64,000 nucleotides of DNA, from positions 39,144-103,143 of the forward strand of contig CAYMCO010000018.1 of assembly GCA_964388955.1 (NCBI GenBank). The letters are read 5' to 3'. Positions 34,051-41,395 of the stretch are shown here, in pieces; position 1 is the stretch's first letter, and each line of letters starts with the position of its first letter. The translations under genes and the position numbers were made by a program. Source of the DNA: CAYMCO01 sp964388955. GTDB taxonomy: Bacteria > Chloroflexota > Anaerolineae > Anaerolineales > E44-bin32. The notes below the pieces were generated by a model. It saw nothing but the letters and a program-made list of their open reading frames with translations, searched no databases and was not told the origin of the DNA.

Positions 34051-34220
34051 CGCGCTTCACCTGCCATCTCGTTCAGGCGGGTGTTGATGGCGGTGATCTC
34101 CTCCACCCACCGCTGCCGTTCCTGGTGATCCATCTCCATGATCTCTCCGTATGGCCAATGGAAGTGATAGGCGATGAAAGCCAACTCCTCATAGAGCCTG
34201 TCGAGCGGGTACACCGTCAC
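34047..34220 (-). CDS. Small eCIS protein, DUF6760-like
   Basis: 57 residues beginning VTVYPLDRLYEELAFIAYHF, then HWPYGEIMEMDHQERQRWVE and ITAINTRLNEM. The HW..EI...H.ERRRWVEEI pattern is typical of the small helical protein that follows the tail-assembly protein in contractile-tail clusters. The start is a GTG at 34220 overlapping the upstream stop by four bases (GTGA); the longer frame from 34271 is not supported. Overlaps at both ends show tight translational coupling. Confidence 0.78.
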   Translation of the reverse strand: MTVYPLDRLYEELAFIAYHFHWPYGEIMEMDHQERQRWVEEITAINTRLNEMAGEAR

Positions 34221-34579
34221 CCCCCCAGGGGGGAAACCTCCGTCTCGAAGTGGTGCTCGCAGTTGGGGCACACAACCTCGATTTCAGCATGCCCGTTCTC
34301 ATTCACCCTGCGATACAGATCCTGCAGGTACGCCAGATCGGCGGAAAACAGGTTCTCGATCACGTGTGGATTGACGCTGGATAGATTCCCCAGTTTGGTG
34401 ATCACCCGTGAAAGCAGGATGATAGTGTGGTAGGCCTCATTGGCTTTGACGCGCGGATCCCGCATGGGCGTGATCTCATCCATCGCTGTGGCCAGGCGCA
34501 TCACCCCTTGTTTGTGCACATTCCCTTCGTTGTCCACATAACCCATGGGCAACGCGAACTCAAACTCCGTCTGCAGCAT
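34217..34579 (-). CDS. eCIS tail assembly protein (gp41-like)
   Basis: 120 residues. FEFALPMGYVDNEGNVHKQG, VMRLATAMDEITPMRDPRVK and ANEAYHTIILLSRVITKLG match the phage tail assembly chaperone-like family of contractile injection systems. The C-terminus has one CPNC pair in EVVCPNCEHHFETEV, half a zinc ribbon. AGGAGGACG precedes the ATG. It follows the tube gene after a strong hairpin. Confidence 0.82.
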   Translation of the reverse strand: MLQTEFEFALPMGYVDNEGNVHKQGVMRLATAMDEITPMRDPRVKANEAYHTIILLSRVITKLGNLSSVNPHVIENLFSADLAYLQDLYRRVNENGHAEIEVVCPNCEHHFETEVSPLGG

Positions 34580-34631
34580 AGACGTCCTCCTTCACTCAGC
34601 GCTGAAACTCCTACGCGCTGGGGTTGGGCTG

Positions 34632-34664
34632 GTGAGCCCCGCGCCGATATGGCGCGGGGCTCAC
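34632..34664 (-). promoter_or_regulatory. Strong stem-loop directly after the tube gene
   Basis: Perfect 14-bp stem (GTGAGCCCCGCGCC and its complement) with loop GATAT, starting four bases after the tube-gene stop on the minus strand. No T run follows, so it is more likely an mRNA-stabilising or attenuating element than a full terminator. It separates high-copy structural genes (sheath, tube) from low-copy baseplate genes. Confidence 0.65.
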
Positions 34665-34668
34665 TCGC

Positions 34669-35115
34669 TCAGTTCACGCGCCACAGGCCCTCGTGCGCGA
34701 TGGACAGCTCCTCGATTCCGATCTCATTGGAGTCGGACTTCACCTGGGGCCCGCTGACCTTGACCGGCCAGCCGTTTTCGAAGTTCCAGCGAGCCTTTTC
34801 CTCCAAGTGCTGGTCGAACATCACGATGGAGCCGTTGGCCCGTGCGCCCTCCACATCCCCATCCTCCACCATCCTCCGCCAGTCCCAAATGTCCATGTTG
34901 TCGGTGATGCCGCGTTTGAGGGTGACGTTCTCCCACTTGAGACGGCCCGGAATCTTCTGCATGACCTCCTTTCCCCTGTCGTCGACGATCTTGTGCTCGA
35001 TCACCTCATGCTCTGACCCCAACCCCGAACACTCGGTGAAATACCCCGTAACCATCCCCTGGATTTCCACTGCGTAGTGAAAACCAATCAGCGGATCCGT
35101 CCTGCCGTTTGCCAT
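34669..35115 (-). CDS. eCIS inner tube protein (Afp1-like, T4 gp19 family)
   Basis: 148 residues. Conserved segments: DPLIGFHYAVEIQGMVTGYF, TECSGLGSEHEVIEHK, GRLKWENVTLKRGITDN, WDWRRMVEDGDVEGARANGS and RWNFENGWPVKVSGPQ. It forms the stacked hexameric inner tube through which cargo is packed. It sits immediately downstream of the sheath gene (46-base gap), the usual order. As expected for a very abundant protein, the gene is followed by a stabilising hairpin. Confidence 0.94.
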   Translation of the reverse strand: MANGRTDPLIGFHYAVEIQGMVTGYFTECSGLGSEHEVIEHKIVDDRGKEVMQKIPGRLKWENVTLKRGITDNMDIWDWRRMVEDGDVEGARANGSIVMFDQHLEEKARWNFENGWPVKVSGPQVKSDSNEIGIEELSIAHEGLWRVN

Positions 35116-35161
35116 TGCTCATTCTCCTTTCAGAATCTCGCCACCCGGTCCTCCGCCGATC

Positions 35162-36763
35162 CTAAGCCTCCGCATTGGGACCCGCCCACTGGGAGATGCG
35201 GAAGATCACGAACTCGGCGGGCTTCACCGGCGCCATGCCGATCTCGATGATCAACTGGCCGGCGTCTCGCACCTCCGGCGGGTTGAGCTCCTCGTCGCAC
35301 TTGACATAGAAGGCTTCCTCCGGCGTGGCGCCGAAAAGCGCCCCGCTGCGCCATACCTGGCGCAGGAAGGCCGACACATCCCGGCGCACGCGCGCCCACA
35401 GGTCCTGATCGTTGGGCTCGAAGACCACCCATTGAGTTCCGGCCTCAATGGAGGCCTCCACGAAGTTGAACAGCCGCCGGACATTGATGTACCGCCATGA
35501 GGGGTCGCTGGAGAGCGTGCGTGCCCCCCAGATGCGAATCCCCCGGCCCGGGAAGGCGCGGATGCAGTTGACCCCCATGGGGTTGAGCAGATCCTGCTCG
35601 CCTTTGGTGACATTGACTTCCAAACCGACCGCTCCCATGACAACCTCGTTCGCGGGCGCTTTGTGCACGCCCCGCTGCGAGTCGGTTCGGGCGTAGATTC
35701 CGGCCACATGGCCACTGGGCGGCATGAGCACCATGCCCCCGCTGCCGGTGGGATTCGGGGCTTTGATCCATGGGTAGTACAGCGCGCCGAATTTGGAATC
35801 GTAACCTGCGGTCTTCTGCCGCCAGTCCCCGATCTCCTGGGGCGACATTCCAGGGGGGGCATCCAAGATCGCAAAGCGGTACTTCATGCGCTCGCAGTGG
35901 TCCATCAGCGCGCCTTGCACGGCACGGACGCCGTTTAGATCAATGTCCCCACGCACGTAGCTGCCCATCAGATCAGGGGCGCACACCATGGTGACATCCT
36001 CCAAGGCCTCCAGACCACCGATACCCTCCCGCCGTGCCGGATCTCCCTCGAAATCCTTGGCGCTCACGGTTACCGCGGTGACCTCCCCGCCGGTGAGGGA
36101 GTACGTGCCCTCGGCAGGTTTGCGCTCTGAGAGCTTGCCCGTCTTGCGAAGCACCTCCACCTGGACGAGCGTGGATTTGGCGTTCACGATGGTTTCTACG
36201 TTGTTGTCAGCGCTCCCCAGGGTGAGGCCGTCAAAGCGTTCGGCCTGCCGCCGGCCCTCTCGGACGATCAGCGTGAAGAGATCGCTCTCCTGCGCTTCCC
36301 CGTCACCTTCGGGAGCCTCATGCTCAATCTCGACCGAAAGATCGTTGCCCGCCGGGCCTCCTTGCTTGGCTTCGATCTGCAGGCTCTCCGCCGAGGCGTC
36401 ACTGGTGGTGGGGAGCTGTGCGCGCGCGGGTTTCGCTTGGCTGGGATCCTCCACCGTCCCCAGCGCTCCCACACTGACGACGTAGCAGCGGCCCCCACCG
36501 TTGGCAAAGTAGCCATATACGGCGTGTGGAAGGAAGGCGCCCTCCACAAACTCCCCGAACTTCTGCGTGTACTGATTCCAGTTGGTGACCATGGTAGCTT
36601 GGTTGATGAGCGATCTGGGACCAGCGCCGTTGCCGCCGGTTTCCTCCGCTCTTTCGGTGAAGCCGATAAACGCGGCTACCGACGTACCGACGCCCTCGAT
36701 GGGCTTTGAGCCGCGGTCGACTTCCTCTACATATACTCCGGGTGATTGATAGCTCGTTGCCAT
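35162..36763 (-). CDS. eCIS contractile sheath protein (Afp2-4-like)
   Basis: 533 residues, the only sheath gene in the locus. N-terminus MATSYQSPGVYVEEVDRGSK, then VAAFIGFTERA; the C-terminal domain has FPGRGIRIWGARTLSS, RYINVRRLFNFVEASIEAGT, VVFEPNDQDLWARVRRDV and the end GMAPVKPAEFVIFRISQWAG, all standard for phage-like sheaths. About residues 90-270 form the variable surface domain. GGAG precedes the ATG. It polymerises around the tube and contracts to drive it. Confidence 0.95.
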   Translation of the reverse strand: MATSYQSPGVYVEEVDRGSKPIEGVGTSVAAFIGFTERAEETGGNGAGPRSLINQATMVTNWNQYTQKFGEFVEGAFLPHAVYGYFANGGGRCYVVSVGALGTVEDPSQAKPARAQLPTTSDASAESLQIEAKQGGPAGNDLSVEIEHEAPEGDGEAQESDLFTLIVREGRRQAERFDGLTLGSADNNVETIVNAKSTLVQVEVLRKTGKLSERKPAEGTYSLTGGEVTAVTVSAKDFEGDPARREGIGGLEALEDVTMVCAPDLMGSYVRGDIDLNGVRAVQGALMDHCERMKYRFAILDAPPGMSPQEIGDWRQKTAGYDSKFGALYYPWIKAPNPTGSGGMVLMPPSGHVAGIYARTDSQRGVHKAPANEVVMGAVGLEVNVTKGEQDLLNPMGVNCIRAFPGRGIRIWGARTLSSDPSWRYINVRRLFNFVEASIEAGTQWVVFEPNDQDLWARVRRDVSAFLRQVWRSGALFGATPEEAFYVKCDEELNPPEVRDAGQLIIEIGMAPVKPAEFVIFRISQWAGPNAEA

Positions 36764-36856
36764 AGCCCTTTCTCCTATTCCTCACTTCTTCGGTGGGATC
36801 CGATTACTTCTCGGTCTTCCAATATCTTCTATACGCCCCTCCTTTCATCAGGGCCC

Positions 36857-37705
36857 TCATAATTGGATGTCATAGCTTTCGGAGGGGACCTGGATCTTGT
36901 GGCGGCTGGCTTTGCGCCCTTCGGCCACCAGTTCCAAGGTATATTCGCCCGCCTCTAAGTTGCCCACCACAAATCGCTGACCCTCCTGCAAGGCGATCTC
37001 CCGCCCCTGCTCTATGAGGGTAAGCCGCGCCTCAGGGAGCGCGTCCCCTCCGTTCAGCGTCCCCCCGACCATCCAGAATTGATCTTGGCCAGCTTCGTGA
37101 TCGAGCCCCAGCTCGAAGGGCAGATCGAGCGCCTGCCCGAACCGCAGATCCCTGGACCGCACGAGCGGGCCGCTGAAAGTCTGGTATGGGTTGAGCGCCA
37201 TAGTAATCAAACAGGACACGGAGGGCCGCATTTCATTGTCGAGCGAGCTCCACACCTCAGCGGGATTGGTCAGTCTGTCATGCTGAGCGACGCGCACGGG
37301 AATCGGCACTGGCTGGGCCTGCAGACTTTCGGGGAGCATGTCTTTGGACACATTCAATCCAGGCAGTGTGGGGGTGCGGTAGAGCGCCATCGCGGTGCGC
37401 GTGAGCAGACGGTGCTCATCCGCCGGATCGGAAGCCCACGCCGTGATCATGTAGCTCAAGTCCACGCGAGCTGGAGATCGCCGCTTGCTGTATCCACCGG
37501 AACTGTTCTTCTGAAGCTCCCACTCAGGCTGCCGGAGCACGCTGTTCTCCCGCAAGTCGTACAGGAAGAGGTTGAGCGTGGGCCGATTGATCCGCGACGA
37601 CCATTCCCGTTTGGGCAGATCGAAAACGATATCCACCTCCCCGTTCTTGATGGGGATCTCGCGTATCAGGATCTTCCGCAGCAGTTCATCCAGATCTTCA
37701 ATCAT
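36857..37705 (-). CDS. eCIS tail terminator/cap protein, DUF4255 (Afp16-like)
   Basis: 282 residues. The N-terminal 190 residues are the DUF4255/Pvc16 domain (MIEDLDELLRKILIREIP, RPTLNLFLYDLRENSVLRQP, VDLSYMITAWASDPADEHRL, PAEVWSSLDNEMRPSVSCL). The C-terminal 80 residues form a beta-sandwich-like domain (GGDALPEARLTLIEQGREIA then GEYTLELVAEG) similar to carboxypeptidase regulatory or Ig-like folds. The family caps the distal end of tube and sheath and sets particle length. It lies just upstream of the sheath gene. Confidence 0.9.
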   Translation of the reverse strand: MIEDLDELLRKILIREIPIKNGEVDIVFDLPKREWSSRINRPTLNLFLYDLRENSVLRQPEWELQKNSSGGYSKRRSPARVDLSYMITAWASDPADEHRLLTRTAMALYRTPTLPGLNVSKDMLPESLQAQPVPIPVRVAQHDRLTNPAEVWSSLDNEMRPSVSCLITMALNPYQTFSGPLVRSRDLRFGQALDLPFELGLDHEAGQDQFWMVGGTLNGGDALPEARLTLIEQGREIALQEGQRFVVGNLEAGEYTLELVAEGRKASRHKIQVPSESYDIQL

Positions 37706-37808
37706 GGCTTCTCAACTCCGTCGCCCCTCCTTCGCCTTCCGCAGGGCCTGGAGCCCAAATGAGCCCCTTGCGGCGAGCATGGGATAGTGACCGGGCGCTT
37801 CAGCCTCC

Positions 37809-38108
37809 TCATCCACCGATAAGCACCGTTGGGCAGCCCATAGCGATGGTGTCGGGCGGGCCTGTGCAGGTGGCCATATCCCCCTGACGTGCGGCGGGCT
37901 GTCCACCGATAAGCACCGTAGCGCTGCCCATTGTGATCGGTCCGCCGACATGTGGGACCGGCGGCGTGCCGGGGGTGACCATGGGGCAGGTATGCATATC
38001 CCCCTGCCTTGCGGCGGGCAGCCCGCCGATGAGCACTTGCGGAAAGCCCACGGTGATCACACCGCCATGCGCGGTTGGATCGCCTTGACGGGCTGCCGGC
38101 TGGCTCAT
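37809..38108 (-). CDS. PAAR-domain spike tip protein (Afp10-like)
   Basis: 99 residues with repeated PAAR units: PAARQGDPTAHGG, PAARQGDMHTCPMV and PAARQGDMATC, each followed by a TVLIGG-type strand. It forms the sharp metal-stabilised tip on the VgrG-like spike. The DNA is internally repetitive for the same reason. No toxin extension is fused, so cargo is expected to travel in the tube lumen or in other proteins. Confidence 0.93.
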   Translation of the reverse strand: MSQPAARQGDPTAHGGVITVGFPQVLIGGLPAARQGDMHTCPMVTPGTPPVPHVGGPITMGSATVLIGGQPAARQGDMATCTGPPDTIAMGCPTVLIGG

Positions 38109-38203
38109 CGCCGTTCAGGCTCTGTGTCACGATTTCTTCTCATGCTTGATGCCTCCTCTTCTGCCGGGGCCCGTCCAGGGTCTCCCTCGTCGCCAGGCAG
38201 GGC

Positions 38204-39031
38204 TTATGTTTGCGCCGGTTCTTCCTCTTCTTCCTCAGGAACTTCCTGCATCTGCGCCGCCTCTTCCTCCTCCTCAGGTAGTTCTTGTGCTTGCGCCACC
38301 TCTTCCTCGTCGGGAATATCTTGCATCTGGGCCATTTCTTCCTCCGGCAGTTCCTGTCGCTGCAGGTCGGCCCCATCATCGCTCCTGGCCTGCGCCATCT
38401 CTTCTTCTTCCTCGAGAGGCTGCCGCTGGGCCGTATCGCCGGCCGCCGCCTCTGCACCTGCTCCCTCCGCTACCGACTTGGCGGCGGCGTCTGCCTCATG
38501 TTCGAATTGATCTCCCGGGGCGCCTACGGCCATATCCCCGGAGCCATCTCCGCGCACCTGTCCCGAACCTTGCTGGACGACGTGGCTCAGTTCATGGGTG
38601 ATCAGCTCTTTCCCCGATGAGGACTCCGGGCTGTACTCGCCTTCCCGGAAGAAGACATCCTGACCGGTTGTGAACGCCCGAGCGCCTAGCGCGCGGTTTA
38701 GCTCATCGGATTCAGACGATGTATGCACCCTCACCCCGCTGAAGTCGGCCCCAAGCGCGCCGCCGATCTCTTGCTGCACATTCGAATCGAGCGCCTGGCC
38801 CCCGCCGCGCTCACGGTTGATGGCCGCTGTGGTTTCCTCATCCAGTTTGAAACCCCCGTCGCCCCCCTTGCGCCGGACCAGCCGCTGCACCGCTTGATTG
38901 CCGACCTGCTGCTGCAGACGGGAAATCGCAGGCAGTTCTGCGCCCTTGGGCTGCGAGCCCTCTGGCTTCTCAGTCCCTTTCTTCCGCACGCGCCCCTTCT
39001 GTTCCGCTGCCTTGAGTTGTCCCTCTGACAT
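38204..39031 (-). CDS. DUF4157 metallopeptidase-like eCIS protein with acidic repeat tail
   Basis: 275 residues from ATG 39031 (GAGGAG upstream; the longer frame adds an unsupported 30 residues). Residues 39-52 are LQQQVGNQAVQRLV, the LQRxxGN motif. The DUF4157 domain follows: ALDSNVQQEIGGALGADFSG, HTSSESDELNRALGARAFTT and the HExxH-type site ITHELSHVVQQ. The last 70 residues are acidic tandem repeats of about 15 residues (AQAQELPEEEEEA type). DUF4157 is repeatedly found in eCIS loci and is proposed to process or accompany cargo. Lies between the cysteine-hydrolase gene and PAAR gene. Confidence 0.9.
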   Translation of the reverse strand: MSEGQLKAAEQKGRVRKKGTEKPEGSQPKGAELPAISRLQQQVGNQAVQRLVRRKGGDGGFKLDEETTAAINRERGGGQALDSNVQQEIGGALGADFSGVRVHTSSESDELNRALGARAFTTGQDVFFREGEYSPESSSGKELITHELSHVVQQGSGQVRGDGSGDMAVGAPGDQFEHEADAAAKSVAEGAGAEAAAGDTAQRQPLEEEEEMAQARSDDGADLQRQELPEEEMAQMQDIPDEEEVAQAQELPEEEEEAAQMQEVPEEEEEEPAQT

Positions 39032-39066
39032 CGCACGCTCCTCTCTGTAGACCGACTTCGCACGGG

Positions 39067-40599
39067 TTATTTGGCCGTCTGCACCGCCGGACGCACCAGC
39101 TCCTTGCGGATCTTGATCCACTCCTTGGCCAATTCCCTGTCATCCTTGCCAATCGGTTCTCCGTCTAGCTCCGGGTGGCGGGTGTGAAAGACAAGGTCGG
39201 TGAGCTTGATTTCGTCGCGCTCGCCTTCGTGGACGGCCAAGGCCAACGCGGCCTTGCCCGGCTCCATGGCGGTGATGACAGCCGCCCGTTCCGCGCTCTC
39301 GCTATCCACCTCTGGTACGGAGCGCATCTCGCGCAGCCAACGGCCCACCCGATCCAATAGATCCTTTGCCGCTTCTGTGGCCGCGGTGATCATCTTGAGG
39401 CCGGTGGAGATGAGCGCCTCGGCGCCCTCCTCGATCTTCTCCAGCAGGCCCTTCTCCTCCGGCTCAAGCGGCGCCCCTGCCTCCCGCTCTTCCTTGAGGT
39501 GCTCTTCAGGCACCTTCTCGGACGTGAAGGACTCGAGCGCCTCATAGCGGCCCATGGTGACTGCCGCGCCGTATTTCCTCCAAACCTTCCCCTTCTTGCG
39601 CTGCAGGCCGCTCAATTTAGCGCTGTCGGGGTAGCGCCAGACAGCGCGATTGGGGCCGATATCGCCTGAGGCGCTGGTGGACTCGGCGGTGGAGAACACC
39701 ACACCCTCCTCCGTCTTCTCCGCACCCATCAGGATCCGGATATGGCCGGGCGTGTGCATGGTGTCGCCGGGTCGAAGCTCGGACGGCGAGTTCACTTTGG
39801 AGAACCCGGCGGCCCCGCCCTTGAGCGCACCGGAGCCCTTTTTGATCTCCTGCGTGGGCCCGGCCTCCCCCGCCTGCGCCCTGACCTCGGCCATCACCGA
39901 CATCAACGCCTGAGACACAAATCCGGAACAATCGACACCAATCCCGAATTTCACCAACCAGGCCCGCAGGTCCTCGCCATCGGGATGCTTCTTCCCCTCC
40001 GGGGTCGGGATCTTGCCGGCCTTCAGGGCGCGCTCCAGGATGCTTCGAATCTCCTGGGGGGTGGATTTGCCGTGGCGTGCGAACCAACTGGTCTCCACGG
40101 GCGCCTTCTCGGCGCTTCCGGTAGCCTGCCTGCGGTGCTTCTCGGCCGCCTCCATCCGCTTCTTCGAGTTCTTGTATTTCTTTGTGTTGATGAAATAGGG
40201 CGGGTGGACGTGGACTATGGCTTCCCGCTTCTCGCCCTCCTCCTGCCAGGTGACCTTGACCGGGATGTTCTGGAAATCGGTCAGGAACTTCTCCAGCCGG
40301 GCTGTTACGATAGAATCCCAGGCATCCCCTGCACCACCCACCTGCTGCGCGGCGGCCGCTGAGGGGTCGCGCGCGCCGGCTTCATCCGGGGCACGCTGGA
40401 TTGGCGTCCCTTGGACCGAGGTCATTGGGACGCGGTGCCCGGCAACCAGCCCCTCGCTCGCTGCCCGGTTGCCGACCTGGCGCTGGAGTTGGGTGAAATG
40501 GCCCTGCGCGGTCGTGACCCGCTCCGGTCGATCGAGCAGGCGTTCATCGTCCCGTCGCCTGCGGCGCTTGCGCCTGGATCTGCGTAAGCTTCGCTTCAC
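39067..40599 (-). CDS. Putative eCIS cargo with NlpC/P60-like cysteine hydrolase domain
   Basis: 510 residues. Strongly basic N-terminus (about 16 Arg/Lys in the first 20), then LQRQVGNRA at residues 38-46 and PIQRAPDE near residue 67, the shared eCIS motif. The catalytic domain has GIGVDCSGFVSQAL (Cys nucleophile in DCSGF, about residue 225) and RPGDTMHTPGHIRILMG (His, about residue 285), the NlpC/P60-type pair. A helical C-terminal region follows. NlpC/P60 enzymes cleave peptidoglycan peptides or other amide bonds; here an effector role is inferred. The GTG start follows GAGAGGG. Confidence 0.78.
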   Translation of the reverse strand: MKRSLRRSRRKRRRRRDDERLLDRPERVTTAQGHFTQLQRQVGNRAASEGLVAGHRVPMTSVQGTPIQRAPDEAGARDPSAAAAQQVGGAGDAWDSIVTARLEKFLTDFQNIPVKVTWQEEGEKREAIVHVHPPYFINTKKYKNSKKRMEAAEKHRRQATGSAEKAPVETSWFARHGKSTPQEIRSILERALKAGKIPTPEGKKHPDGEDLRAWLVKFGIGVDCSGFVSQALMSVMAEVRAQAGEAGPTQEIKKGSGALKGGAAGFSKVNSPSELRPGDTMHTPGHIRILMGAEKTEEGVVFSTAESTSASGDIGPNRAVWRYPDSAKLSGLQRKKGKVWRKYGAAVTMGRYEALESFTSEKVPEEHLKEEREAGAPLEPEEKGLLEKIEEGAEALISTGLKMITAATEAAKDLLDRVGRWLREMRSVPEVDSESAERAAVITAMEPGKAALALAVHEGERDEIKLTDLVFHTRHPELDGEPIGKDDRELAKEWIKIRKELVRPAVQTAK

Positions 40600-40705
40600 A
40601 ATCAGCCCTCTCCCACTATTCCCGGTTCGATACCCTTAATCCCTCTGGCGGCTTGACAAAGGCACGGAGACTGCTAAATGGCACTTCATATCCCGTCGTT
40701 CATGG

Positions 40706-41395
40706 TCATTCCGTTATGTTCAGGATGATCGACGTCAGGTCAAACTCGAACGCTGGGGTGATGGGGACGATGGTGGCCTCCGGCAGGATGCCTCGCTGTT
40801 CCAGCTCTTCCTGCCAGGTGGGGCTCTCCAGGTAAAGGGCCCGGTTGTAGGCAGTCGAGGTGCTCACGTCCGCCAGCCAGCCGGCCAGCTCCCGGTTGTG
40901 GAGCAGCCGGAAAAAGGTCTCGTATGCGGCGTCCCGGTTCTCCAGGATCCCCTCGACTTCGCGCCCGGAGACGGGCACACCTCGCTGCTGGAAGGGTTCG
41001 ACAAGGGTTGACCAGTCCGGGGGCACTGTCAGGTCCGGAAGACGCAGTAGCACCGGCCGGTCACCCAGGATGGCCGGATCGTCCAGTTGGGTCCAATCCA
41101 GATGCAGGGAGGTGTCCGCCAGGTCGGGCATGGGCGTTGGCGCCTCCGGTTGGTCGCCCTCCTCCTGCCGCTGAAGGGGCTGCGCAAGGAATGCACTCGT
41201 CGTCCGGTTTCCCACCAGGCGTTGAAGCTGGACGATAGCCGTTGGAGGTCCTGCGACTCCGGCCCCCTCACCGATTGACCGGATCATCCGGCTGAGCTGG
41301 TGGGACGGGACGGCCCGGCGATCGGCCTCCGCCCCCTGCCCAGGATACCGCCGCATGGATTGCACCCTGCCCCGTCTGCGTGCCTGTCGTCTCAT
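40706..41395 (-). CDS. Uncharacterised LQRxxGN-motif protein, possible eCIS cargo (229 aa)
   Basis: 229 residues from ATG 41395, which overlaps the upstream stop by four bases (ATGA); the long 5' extension of this frame lies inside the upstream gene and is not used. Arg-rich N-terminus (MRRQARRRGRVQSMRRYPG), LQRLVGNRT at residues 57-65 and PLQRQEEGDQPE at about 73. The rest (TSLHLDWTQLDD to the C-terminal EFDLTSIILNITE) matches no family I recognise. It may work as a pair with the upstream protein, which has a similar hydrophobic C-terminal end (DLATVIGIQ). Confidence 0.65.
   Translation of the reverse strand: MRRQARRRGRVQSMRRYPGQGAEADRRAVPSHQLSRMIRSIGEGAGVAGPPTAIVQLQRLVGNRTTSAFLAQPLQRQEEGDQPEAPTPMPDLADTSLHLDWTQLDDPAILGDRPVLLRLPDLTVPPDWSTLVEPFQQRGVPVSGREVEGILENRDAAYETFFRLLHNRELAGWLADVSTSTAYNRALYLESPTWQEELEQRGILPEATIVPITPAFEFDLTSIILNITE

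Noticed and set aside
33695..34060. Alternative 121-residue frame over the small eCIS gene
   Set aside because: Its product is low-complexity without the VYxLLRR C-terminus, and it lacks the ATGA overlap seen for the 33733-34050 frame.
38210..38370. Tandem DNA repeats as CRISPR or VNTR
   Set aside because: They are in-frame coding repeats for the acidic tail of the DUF4157 protein and have no unique spacers.
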